8,750 nt of DNA from Phycisphaerae bacterium. Its GTDB lineage: Bacteria > Planctomycetota > Phycisphaerae > Sedimentisphaerales > SG8-4. The stretch lies in the NCBI GenBank assembly GCA_030613765.1, contig JAUWLI010000106.1, forward strand, positions 1 through 8,750, written 5' to 3'. The notes beneath the pieces were generated by a model. It searched no databases. It saw only the letters and a list, made by a program, of their open reading frames with translations, and had not been told where the DNA came from. Positions 1-4,877 of this stretch are shown here, one piece after another. The position numbers were made by a program, and so were the translations under genes. Position 1 is the stretch's first letter. Each line of letters opens with the position of its first letter.

Positions 1-46
1 AGGGTAAACTCCCAAGCTCATGATAAACTCAAGAGCGTATTTCAGC

Positions 47-83
47 AGGTCTCACTTCGCTTTTGTGGCACGCGGAAAGACCT
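47..83 (-). repeat. Hairpin downstream of the GNAT gene, possible weak terminator
   Basis: AGGTCT at 47-52 and AGACCT at 78-83 are perfect inverted repeats. The inner bases TTCGC and GCGGAA can add a bulged stem. The hairpin lies 13 bases past the GNAT stop on the minus strand. No T-run follows it, so it does not meet the usual rule for an intrinsic terminator. It may instead protect a 3' end or be chance. Confidence 0.25.
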
Positions 84-96
84 TCAAAAAGCAGTA

Positions 97-534
97 TCAT
101 AGCCGTCCCCTCGGCCCCGTTTCGATGGTCATCATCAAATACTGATCATATTGCGACCATCCAATATGTTCCCAAAACGATTGCGCTTCAACATTCTCTT
201 TAGCTAAGAATATGTAGATTCTCTTTATGCCCTCAGCCTGAAGTATTTCCATACATTTCTGAACCAACATCTTGCCTATTCCTTTGCGGCGATGACTTTG
301 AGCGACCGCCAAGTGATTCAAAAAGCCACGTCTACCATTGTGACTACCCAAACATGTACCAATAAGTTCTTCATGTTCAACGGCTAAGAAGCTCATACCT
401 TCATTTCTTTTAAGGAAGAATTCAAAATTCTGCTTGTTTTCTAACTCGGCAAGTTCAATCCCATCAATTTTTCTCCAAAAATCATTTATTGCGTCATAAT
501 CTTCTAGATAAATATTTCGAATAGTCGAGCCCAT
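97..534 (-). CDS. GNAT family N-acetyltransferase
   Basis: A 145-residue protein, the normal size for a single-domain GNAT enzyme. These transfer an acetyl group from acetyl-CoA to an amine on a protein or small molecule. Motif A, the acetyl-CoA pyrophosphate loop, is visible as HRRKGIGK at residues 81-88, after the beta-4 strand FLNHLAVAQ. The motif B region NVEAQSFWEHIGW (114-126) is the usual helix before the last strand. No export signal is seen, so it is probably cytoplasmic. The ATG at 534 has an AGGTG ribosome site just upstream. The gene follows the 158-residue gene by 23 bases, so the two are probably co-transcribed. The substrate cannot be told from sequence. Fold is secure; function is not. 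Confidence 0.9.
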   Translation of the reverse strand: MGSTIRNIYLEDYDAINDFWRKIDGIELAELENKQNFEFFLKRNEGMSFLAVEHEELIGTCLGSHNGRRGFLNHLAVAQSHRRKGIGKMLVQKCMEILQAEGIKRIYIFLAKENVEAQSFWEHIGWSQYDQYLMMTIETGPRGRL

Positions 535-557
535 CTTTTCACCTCATCAGTTCATCA

Positions 558-1034
558 TCAGCCTCCGGATTCTTTCTCAAAATCACCTGCTTTAGCCATA
601 TAGTCTGGAGAGTCATCAGGAAGATCCGGCATATTAATCGGAAACTTATCTCCTGAAACGAAGAAGGCAGCTTGCTTCCAAAGCCATTTGCTCGTTATTA
701 AATCTAGTGAGATGTATAATTCAAGCTTTTTCTCATCATAAGGTGTGTCTGCTTGAGATAATTCCTTGAAAAGCGATCGTAGCAGGGCACATGCATTTGA
801 ATGAATCGCTTGTATCTTAATAAGGGCTCCTCTGTTTTCTAAACCGTATTCTTCACGGTTGTTAAGGATGCGATCTGATTCGAGTATAGTAAGACGACAA
901 TTTTGAAGAGCTGAACGAAGACTGTCAATTCTCATCTTTTTCAAATGAGACAATCTGACTGTCTGAGTAGCTGCAATAACAAGAGATATTAAACCAACAG
1001 CGGCACTTCCTATTTCTATAGGATCGAATGGCAT
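558..1034 (-). CDS. Hypothetical protein with N-terminal membrane helix
   Basis: A 158-residue protein I do not recognise. Residues 8-26 form one hydrophobic, glycine/alanine-containing segment, probably a membrane helix or a membrane-inserting helix. The basic patch RLSHLKKMR follows, then a long predicted helical stretch (about 36-126) rich in Leu, Ile and charged residues. The tail is acidic and rich in Pro and Asp. No catalytic motif is visible. The start is well supported: ATG at 1034 is preceded by GGAGGA (complement of 1041-1046) seven bases upstream. It is the first gene of a probable two-gene operon with the GNAT enzyme, and a strong-looking promoter lies about 70-95 bases upstream. 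Its AT-richness differs from the minus-strand genes further right, a weak hint of separate origin. Confidence 0.75.
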   Translation of the reverse strand: MPFDPIEIGSAAVGLISLVIAATQTVRLSHLKKMRIDSLRSALQNCRLTILESDRILNNREEYGLENRGALIKIQAIHSNACALLRSLFKELSQADTPYDEKKLELYISLDLITSKWLWKQAAFFVSGDKFPINMPDLPDDSPDYMAKAGDFEKESGG

Positions 1035-1092
1035 AGCTTTTCCTCCATTCTGAAGAATTAATGAAAACAGATTAAATCATTTCTTTTGCACG

Positions 1093-1114
1093 CTATGCAG
1101 ATAAAATAGCATAG
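1093..1114. promoter_or_regulatory. Dyad CTATGC-N10-GCATAG, possible operator
   Basis: CTATGC at 1093-1098 and GCATAG at 1109-1114 are perfect inverted 6-mers separated by 10 bases. The dyad spans the -10 hexamer (1103-1108) of the predicted minus-strand promoter. A dimeric repressor bound here would block RNA polymerase, and the spacing suits two half-sites about 1.5 turns apart. No regulator gene is next to it, so the binding protein is unknown. Confidence 0.4.
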
Positions 1115-1131
1115 AACTTGCCAAAGGTCAA
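1103..1131 (-). promoter_or_regulatory. Sigma70-like promoter for the 158-residue gene and GNAT gene
   Basis: On the minus strand, TTGACC (1131-1126) is followed after exactly 17 bases by TATTTT (1108-1103). The -35 box matches consensus at 5 of 6 positions and the -10 box at 4 of 6. A TG precedes the -10 by one base, giving an extended -10 element. The distance to the ATG at 1034 implies a leader of roughly 60 bases. It is the best promoter match I noticed in the window. Confidence 0.55.
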
Positions 1132-1132
1132 G

Positions 1133-1163
1133 GAATTTAGAAGTGAGAATGACGAATTTAGAA
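1133..1163. repeat. Direct repeat GAATTTAGAA x2
   Basis: The 10-mer GAATTTAGAA occurs at 1133-1142 and 1154-1163, 21 bases (two helical turns) apart. It lies just upstream of the -35 box of the minus-strand promoter. It could be an activator site on one face of the helix, or a chance repeat in AT-rich DNA. Confidence 0.35.
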
Positions 1164-1295
1164 AGCCGGGGCCGTGTTCTTTGCAGGCACCTATGAAGAG
1201 CTCAATAAGCATAAATTAACACGAATTTTCGTAATTAGATTCATAGCCTTGTTTTAGCGTACTTTTACCTTTTCAAGTTGAACTTATTTTGGCGT

Positions 1296-1384
1296 GTATC
1301 TGCTGATACGAAAACGTGCGGTTCTCTGCTATATCTGTCGCCTACTGGCGGTTTACGTTTGCCTGCCGGCAAACATACATGTAT
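1296..1384. repeat. Cluster of three tetraloop hairpins and a palindrome
   Basis: Three short perfect stems follow each other, each with a 4-base loop: GTATC/GATAC around TGCT (1296-1309), CGCC/GGCG around TACT (1339-1350), and GTTTGCC/GGCAAAC around TGCC (1357-1374). The last is followed at once by the 10-bp palindrome ATACATGTAT (1375-1384). The arrangement resembles REP-like intergenic elements. No transposase is adjacent. I know of no named family that matches. Confidence 0.5.
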
Positions 1385-1412
1385 ATTAACAGATTTCCAA
1401 ACAAAAGTAAAC

Positions 1413-1430
1413 AAAAAAAGTGCTTTTTTT
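1413..1430. terminator. A7/T7 hairpin, terminator-like
   Basis: Seven A (1413-1419), the loop GTGC and seven T (1424-1430) form a symmetrical AT stem. It ends in a T-run on both strands but has no GC-rich stem, so it would be a weak terminator at best. It may equally be part of the surrounding repeat mosaic. Confidence 0.25.
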
Positions 1431-1442
1431 AACCGCGGAGGA

Positions 1443-1470
1443 CACAGATTATTAAGGTTTAGCACAGATT
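1443..1470. repeat. CACAGATT repeat pair
   Basis: CACAGATT occurs at 1443-1450 and 1463-1470, 20 bases apart, after AACCGCGGAGGA. The look is that of a decaying intergenic repeat family rather than coding DNA. From memory such CACAGATT-containing spacers are common in environmental genomes, but I cannot verify that here. Confidence 0.4.
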
Positions 1471-1473
1471 TAC

Positions 1474-1520
1474 GAAGTGAGAAGGGAAAAGGGAGAAGTG
1501 AAAAGGGAGAAGTGAAAAGG
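1474..1520. repeat. Purine-rich tandem repeat (14-base unit)
   Basis: The unit GAAGTGAAAAGGGA is present at 1495-1508, continues as a 12-base partial copy at 1509-1520, and has a degenerate copy (GAAGTGAGAAGGGA and extra bases) at 1474-1494. The plus strand is all purine here except for one T per unit. This is a minisatellite-type array that could vary in copy number by slippage. A triplex or other purine-tract structure is possible but not shown. Confidence 0.6.
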
Positions 1521-1633
1521 ATGAAAATCGGGCTGAAGCAAATCAGGAAAAAACATTTACTTAAGTTTTAACTGACAATCTGCCAAATTATGGCAAGTAT
1601 ATAGTGAAGGCCAAGTGTTTTTACAACGTAATT

Positions 1634-1693
1634 ATGGCTATGAAGGATGAAAACGGCAAATTGTGGTTTTATTTTGTAAGGAGGTGTTGCTAA
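1634..1693 (+). CDS. Possible short leader ORF (19 codons)
   Basis: ATG at 1634 opens a 19-residue frame ending in FVRRCC at TAA 1691-1693. The frame is open further upstream to 1565 without a better start, so it may be the tail of a decayed gene. It has no SD of its own. Its stop overlaps the ATG of the next minigene as TAATG, the classic arrangement for re-initiation. The strong SD of that minigene is encoded in its last codons (GTA AGG AGG). Evidence for translation is weak; it is listed because of the overlap geometry. Confidence 0.2.
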   Translation: MAMKDENGKLWFYFVRRCC

Positions 1694-1704
1694 TGGGAAA
1701 ATAG
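1678..1704 (+). promoter_or_regulatory. Near-ideal SD, minigene ATG GGA AAA TAG and slippery heptamer
   Basis: TAAGGAGGTG at 1677-1686 is a 10-base perfect complement to the usual 3' end of 16S rRNA. Eight bases after GGAGG comes ATG (1693), then GGA, AAA and the stop TAG (1702-1704). Bases 1695-1701 read G GGA AAA in this frame, a canonical X XXY YYZ slippery heptamer. A -1 shift there enters the frame that stays open to the Cys-rich peptide stop at 2111. The SD is about 10 bases upstream of the heptamer, the spacing known to stimulate -1 frameshifting in bacteria such as E. coli dnaX. It could be a regulatory leader, a programmed frameshift, a sequencing error or a decayed gene start. Confidence 0.3.
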
Positions 1705-1762
1705 CTAAAAATATTTTGTTTTGTCGTTTTTCAAAAAAATGGTATTATGAATTTACGGGGGA

Positions 1763-1768
1763 TATAAT
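1763..1768 (+). promoter_or_regulatory. Possible -10 element before the Cys-rich peptide gene
   Basis: TATAAT at 1763-1768 is a perfect -10 hexamer 32 bases upstream of the ATG at 1800. The matching -35 position (around 1740-1745, TGGTAT) agrees poorly with TTGACA. The promoter would need an activator or would be weak. It is a candidate only. Confidence 0.3.
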
Positions 1769-1799
1769 CATTCCCTCAGAAGAGAAAGGATGGTTTGTT

Positions 1800-2111
1800 A
1801 TGAAAGCTTTAAGTTTTTCACTAGTTTCGTTCCTTGTCGTGTTGACCATAGGCTTAACTGTATGCTGGTCAGCCACCCAGCCTATAGCACTCGATACTAC
1901 TCAGCAAGCCTTTGCTGTATTAGGCGGTGAGGACGAGTGTTGCTGTGATGACAACAGCGAGGATTTCGGATGCGACAATTCTGAGGTATGTGGCTATTGG
2001 CACGTTGCCCAAGGCGATGGTGATAATTACGTACACAGCGAAACGTATTGCGATTCGGATGCGAGTTGCGAGACAAGACATGGGACAACTTGTAGATCGT
2101 GGATCCAATAA
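1800..2111 (+). CDS. Secreted acidic Cys-rich peptide with Gly-Gly motif
   Basis: A 103-residue protein I do not recognise as a named family. ATG 1800 is chosen because GAAAGGA (1784-1790) lies nine bases upstream and the protein then starts with a typical signal: MK, then a hydrophobic core to about residue 24. A linker with FAVLGG at 38-43 follows, resembling the double-glycine leader of exported peptides: Val at -4, Gly at -2 and -1, but Ala at -7 where Leu or Met is usual. The mature part after Gly43 has eight Cys (47-49, 58, 64, 84, 90, 98), about fifteen Asp/Glu, no Lys and two Arg. Eight Cys would allow four disulfides or metal binding. The first Cys (22) is in the signal, but LTVC is a poor lipobox. 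It lies upstream of, and co-oriented with, the LolA-like gene. Likely envelope-located or secreted; role unknown. Confidence 0.7.
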   Translation: MKALSFSLVSFLVVLTIGLTVCWSATQPIALDTTQQAFAVLGGEDECCCDDNSEDFGCDNSEVCGYWHVAQGDGDNYVHSETYCDSDASCETRHGTTCRSWIQ

Positions 2112-2153
2112 GTCGATACTGTCCATTCGTAACACCTCGCAGTAAGAGGACTG

Positions 2154-2246
2154 TGGGCGGCATCACAATTTATAAACTAAGCCATTTGTTTGAAGAGAAT
2201 TTGCTTACGGCATGTATGCATCAGTGTGAGTTCGTGATGCCGTCCA
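2154..2246. repeat. 93-base element with 13-bp terminal inverted repeats
   Basis: TGGGCGGCATCAC at 2154-2166 pairs with GTGATGCCGTCCA at 2234-2246: 12 Watson-Crick pairs and one G-U. Inside, GCATCA at 2218-2223 can pair instead with TGATGC at 2235-2240 around an 11-base loop. The right arm therefore has two mutually exclusive partners. It sits between the Cys-rich peptide stop and the LolA-like start. It may be an RNA switch or attenuator setting the expression ratio, a 3' stabiliser for the peptide mRNA, or a small MITE-like insertion. No target-site duplication is evident, and no T-run follows the stem. Confidence 0.55.
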
Positions 2247-2310
2247 TATGTTGTATTATAGAATGAGAAACTCAAATGCCAAGGAAGGTCAATTCTTCCT
2301 GCAAGTGCAG

Positions 2311-2318
2311 AAAGGAGG
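2311..2318 (+). promoter_or_regulatory. Ribosome binding site deciding the LolA-like start
   Basis: AAAGGAGG ends 11 bases before ATG 2330. The alternative in-frame ATG at 2276 has no comparable site, and its first 18 residues are polar and basic and would bury the signal sequence. Position 2330 is therefore preferred. Confidence 0.65.
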
Positions 2319-2329
2319 TAAACTTTGTT

Positions 2330-3523
2330 ATGTCCCACTATGTAAGAACCCGGCTTTCTTTCATCATACTCGGTCTAATCCAAATCACGACTGGGGCACT
2401 TTTGGGCGCAACAAATTCGCACCTTACAGTTGAAGATGTTCTTGCCCACTACGAGAAAACACTCGAAGTAACCAAAGTATTCTCCCTGAAGGCTGAAACC
2501 ACCGTTGAGGTGGAATCAACAGCGCCAGGTTATGAGCCTCGGTACGGAAATTATGAGATTCAACATTACCGCGACCATGACCGTATTGATACAAAATGTG
2601 TTGCCAGAAAATTAGATAAGGACAGGAACATCTTGTATAATCATTATGAATACAGAGGTATTACAAATAATTGGGGTATTAGATATATGAAAAGATCGTC
2701 AGAGGCATCTTCCCTCCCTATTTATCGCCAAGATGGACATAAGTGGAGCCGGCATATTCACAAGCAGCTACACGGTGGTGAATCACTTGATGGCCAGCTT
2801 TCAGTCGATGATGACACGTTACCGAATATCTTACACAGCTCATCCGAATTGCGGCTTATGGAAGCATCCGAGGAGATCGCCGGCAATCTGTGTTATGTAG
2901 TGGAAGCCAAGGGAGATTACGGGCATTACAGATTGTGGTTGGACCCTCGATATGGGTACGTACCAAGAAAAATAGTGGTCTGCAAAACAGAAAATGACAA
3001 ATATGGTGCATCTCTTATTTCCAGCCAAAGCCCCGTGGTACTTGGGGACTCACAGCCGGTGAAGCTTGAGGCGTATACATTTACCTGCGACTCCATAAAA
3101 ATTGAAAAAAATGGTGACTACTTTCTACCCACAGCTTGTACTATATTAGAGAATTGGACATATTCTGGGGGGTTGAGTAAGACAGCCCGCCGAGTACACA
3201 AACGTTTAGCTATCGATCTGGCCCCAAATTTTACTGCACTCGGTGCATTTGTGCCTGATTTGCCCGATGGAACTCCAATAAACCACCAAGACTTTGTTGG
3301 CACTGGAATTCGCTGTGAGTGGCGGGACGGACGTGTGGTAACAAACATTGACGACAAGTTACAGGCCCTCCCTCAAAAGGTTGGCCGTGAAGCTCCTCTC
3401 GCTCAGCAAATCCCTTCTGCTCAAGGTGGCTTACAACGCTTTTTCTGGTGGGTGCTCCTCGGTTTGTTCATTATTCTACTAATTGTTGTTTGCATGTTTC
3501 GCGTCCGAAGAAGATATCGTTAA
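2330..3523 (+). CDS. LolA-like exported protein with C-terminal membrane anchor
   Basis: A 397-residue protein. Residues 1-27 form a signal (basic MSHYVRTR, then a hydrophobic core to ALLGA). The body is beta-rich, with the signature RLWLDPRYGYVPRK (201-214) typical of LolA/LolB-fold 'outer membrane lipoprotein-sorting' relatives. Near the end, PDGTPI (312-317) and GIRCEWRDGRVV (326-337) match a pattern I associate with such proteins in Planctomycetota. A strong transmembrane helix (371-390) is followed by RVRRRYR, so the C terminus is probably anchored in the inner membrane with the tail in the cytoplasm. True LolA is about 200 residues and soluble, so this is not the housekeeping chaperone. 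By fold it may bind a lipid or hydrophobic partner in the periplasm. Its proximity to the Cys-rich peptide gene suggests a shared job, which is inference. Confidence 0.7.
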   Translation: MSHYVRTRLSFIILGLIQITTGALLGATNSHLTVEDVLAHYEKTLEVTKVFSLKAETTVEVESTAPGYEPRYGNYEIQHYRDHDRIDTKCVARKLDKDRNILYNHYEYRGITNNWGIRYMKRSSEASSLPIYRQDGHKWSRHIHKQLHGGESLDGQLSVDDDTLPNILHSSSELRLMEASEEIAGNLCYVVEAKGDYGHYRLWLDPRYGYVPRKIVVCKTENDKYGASLISSQSPVVLGDSQPVKLEAYTFTCDSIKIEKNGDYFLPTACTILENWTYSGGLSKTARRVHKRLAIDLAPNFTALGAFVPDLPDGTPINHQDFVGTGIRCEWRDGRVVTNIDDKLQALPQKVGREAPLAQQIPSAQGGLQRFFWWVLLGLFIILLIVVCMFRVRRRYR

Positions 3524-3911
3524 GAACCATGTCCAGATTGAAGACCTCAAACTTTTTAACTACGGGTAGGTGGACGATTATCGAACTGCCGTATCTGTCT
3601 ATCCCGTTACTCTCGACCTATTAGTAGTAGCATAATCCGTTTATTGGCTTAAACTTAATACTTGATTATACAAGAGCCTCTCGCCATAGACAATCCCAAT
3701 ACATCTCGCGATGACCCAGTTTTCCAGCATTTCAAAGAATAAAAGTAGAATTGATAAAAATCGAGCGTCAGTTCTATAGCCTGAATTTGCAATGGCGCTA
3801 AATTTATCGCCGTCAACGAGTACTTCGGCTGTCCCAACTAAAAATTTCATCCAGTCATAAATCCGGAAATATATCATGGCTGACATAATTGAAAATCCGG
3901 ATATGAAATAA
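3524..3911. other. Convergent intergenic region, mostly featureless
   Basis: This 388-base AT-rich stretch separates the plus-strand LolA-like gene from the minus-strand GH130 gene. I see no strong intrinsic terminator for either. ATCCGG recurs near 3861-3866 and within ATCCGGAT near 3895-3902, giving a possible long-loop inverted repeat. It contains one open minus-strand frame, listed separately. Confidence 0.5.
3641..3886 (-). CDS. Possible 81-residue hypothetical protein
   Basis: An open frame begins with ATG at 3886, 25 bases after the GH130 stop and in the same direction. It could be the last gene of that operon. It has a hydrophobic stretch (about residues 44-52, SILLLFFEM) and no motif I know. 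There is no SD upstream, and the frame stays open above the ATG into the GH130 end. It may therefore be a remnant or a chance frame in AT-rich DNA. Low confidence. Confidence 0.25.
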   Translation of the reverse strand: MSAMIYFRIYDWMKFLVGTAEVLVDGDKFSAIANSGYRTDARFLSILLLFFEMLENWVIARCIGIVYGERLLYNQVLSLSQ

Positions 3912-4847
3912 TCACATTGGCGGTCTCGAATCGGTCAGGCAAAGCTCGACAAGCTCATCGATTGCCGCTGTGCCGGCACACATTACCTTATCGGCTCCGC
4001 CCCAGTAGAGTTTCAACGTTCCATCATCTTCGGGGACCGCCCCGCAGGTAAAGACCACATTATGCACGTAGCCGACGAGCTCCCACTGGTCCTCGGGCTG
4101 CAGGATCCAGCGGTCGCCTACGCCGAGAATAACAGAGGGGTCATCCAGTTTGTGTAAAGCGACGCCGAGCCGATATACGTGGCCGTCCATTGTCGGGAAG
4201 ACGCCGTGATAGATACTCAACCAGCCTTTATCGGTGCGAATCGGCGGTGCACCCGGGCCGATTTTTGCCTCGTCCCAGTGGTAAGCCGTGGTCTTCATTA
4301 CCAGTTTTGAATCGCCCCAATGAAATAAATCCGGTGAATAGCTAATCCAGATTGACCAGGGACTGATATCAGAATGAGGCCTGTCCAGCCGGGCGTATCT
4401 GCCATTGATTTTTTCGGGGAAAAGGACGGTATTTCGGTAATCGGCCTGAGTAATAAAGGCGATTCTTTCGAGCGATTTGAAATCCGATATCTTAGCCAGC
4501 CCGGTGCGGACGCCGTGTCTGGAATATGCGCTATAAGTTATATAATACTCGCCTTCCAGAAGAGTAATGCGCGGGTCTTCGACGCCGTATTCTTCATATT
4601 GGGAAAATGGCGGTTCTTTACTCGGTACGATAAAAGGTTCAGGGCGGGCTTTGAAGTTGAAGCCATCGTCGCTAACAGCGATGCCGATTATGGACCTGCC
4701 GGTATCGAGGTGCGAGCGGAAGAGCATTATGTATCGGCCGTCGAATTTCGTAACGCCGGCATTGTGGACCGTCTCGACCTTGTAGGGGACATCATCCTTT
4801 GTGAGGATGGGATTGCCTTCGCAGCGTGTGACAAATTGTTTGTTCAT
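3912..4847 (-). CDS. GH130 family beta-mannoside phosphorylase/hydrolase
   Basis: A 311-residue protein of normal length for the five-bladed beta-propeller family GH130. These enzymes phosphorolyse beta-1,4- or beta-1,2-mannosides (for example mannosyl-glucose or mannobiose) to mannose-1-phosphate; some members hydrolyse instead. Family blocks in order: NAGVTKFDGRYIMLFRS (29-45), GVEDPRI (88-94, the conserved Asp region), DRPH (155-158), GPGAPPI (197-203), SIYHGV (211-216), NVVFTCG (263-269) and YWGGAD (281-286). No signal peptide is seen, so it is cytoplasmic. ATG 4847 is preceded by GGGGGA about nine bases upstream. It lies 30 bases after the GT4 gene and is probably co-transcribed, which suggests turnover or remodelling of a mannose-containing oligosaccharide. 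The linkage and phosphate dependence cannot be assigned from motifs alone. Confidence 0.88.
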   Translation of the reverse strand: MNKQFVTRCEGNPILTKDDVPYKVETVHNAGVTKFDGRYIMLFRSHLDTGRSIIGIAVSDDGFNFKARPEPFIVPSKEPPFSQYEEYGVEDPRITLLEGEYYITYSAYSRHGVRTGLAKISDFKSLERIAFITQADYRNTVLFPEKINGRYARLDRPHSDISPWSIWISYSPDLFHWGDSKLVMKTTAYHWDEAKIGPGAPPIRTDKGWLSIYHGVFPTMDGHVYRLGVALHKLDDPSVILGVGDRWILQPEDQWELVGYVHNVVFTCGAVPEDDGTLKLYWGGADKVMCAGTAAIDELVELCLTDSRPPM

Positions 4848-4877
4848 TTGTTTTATCCCCCGGGTTACCCCAGAGTT

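Larger units (their letters stand above)
1035..1799. other. 765-base structured intergenic region
   Basis: This spacer separates the divergent 158-residue gene (minus) and the Cys-rich peptide gene (plus). It contains a minus-strand promoter with a dyad, a direct repeat, a cluster of hairpins, a CACAGATT repeat pair, a purine tandem repeat and a possible translational leader; each is listed separately. Long open frames on both strands at 1265-1571 have no ribosome site and read through simple repeats, so they are unlikely to be genes. Confidence 0.7.

Noticed and set aside
1..100. Integron attC-like site next to the GNAT gene
   Set aside because: GNAT genes are common in cassettes, but no GTTRRRY/RYYYAAC core pair is present near the gene end and no integrase is visible.
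1278..1571. 97-codon plus-strand open frame (and a 66-codon minus-strand one at 1265-1465)
   Set aside because: Both read through hairpins and purine repeats, have no ribosome site, and the predicted peptides are low-complexity basic sequence. Most likely non-coding.
1716..1799. TTG 1716 as start of the Cys-rich peptide
   Set aside because: There is no SD at the right distance, and it would put 28 residues in front of a normal signal sequence. ATG 1800 with GAAAGGA fits better, unless frameshifting from 1693 is real.
1860..1870. Lipoprotein lipobox at Cys22 of the Cys-rich peptide
   Set aside because: LTVC has Val at the -1 position where Gly, Ala or Ser is expected, so lipidation is unlikely.
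2276..2329. Upstream ATG 2276 as start of the LolA-like protein
   Set aside because: It has no good SD, adds 18 polar/basic residues before a normal signal sequence, and ATG 2330 has AAAGGAGG upstream.
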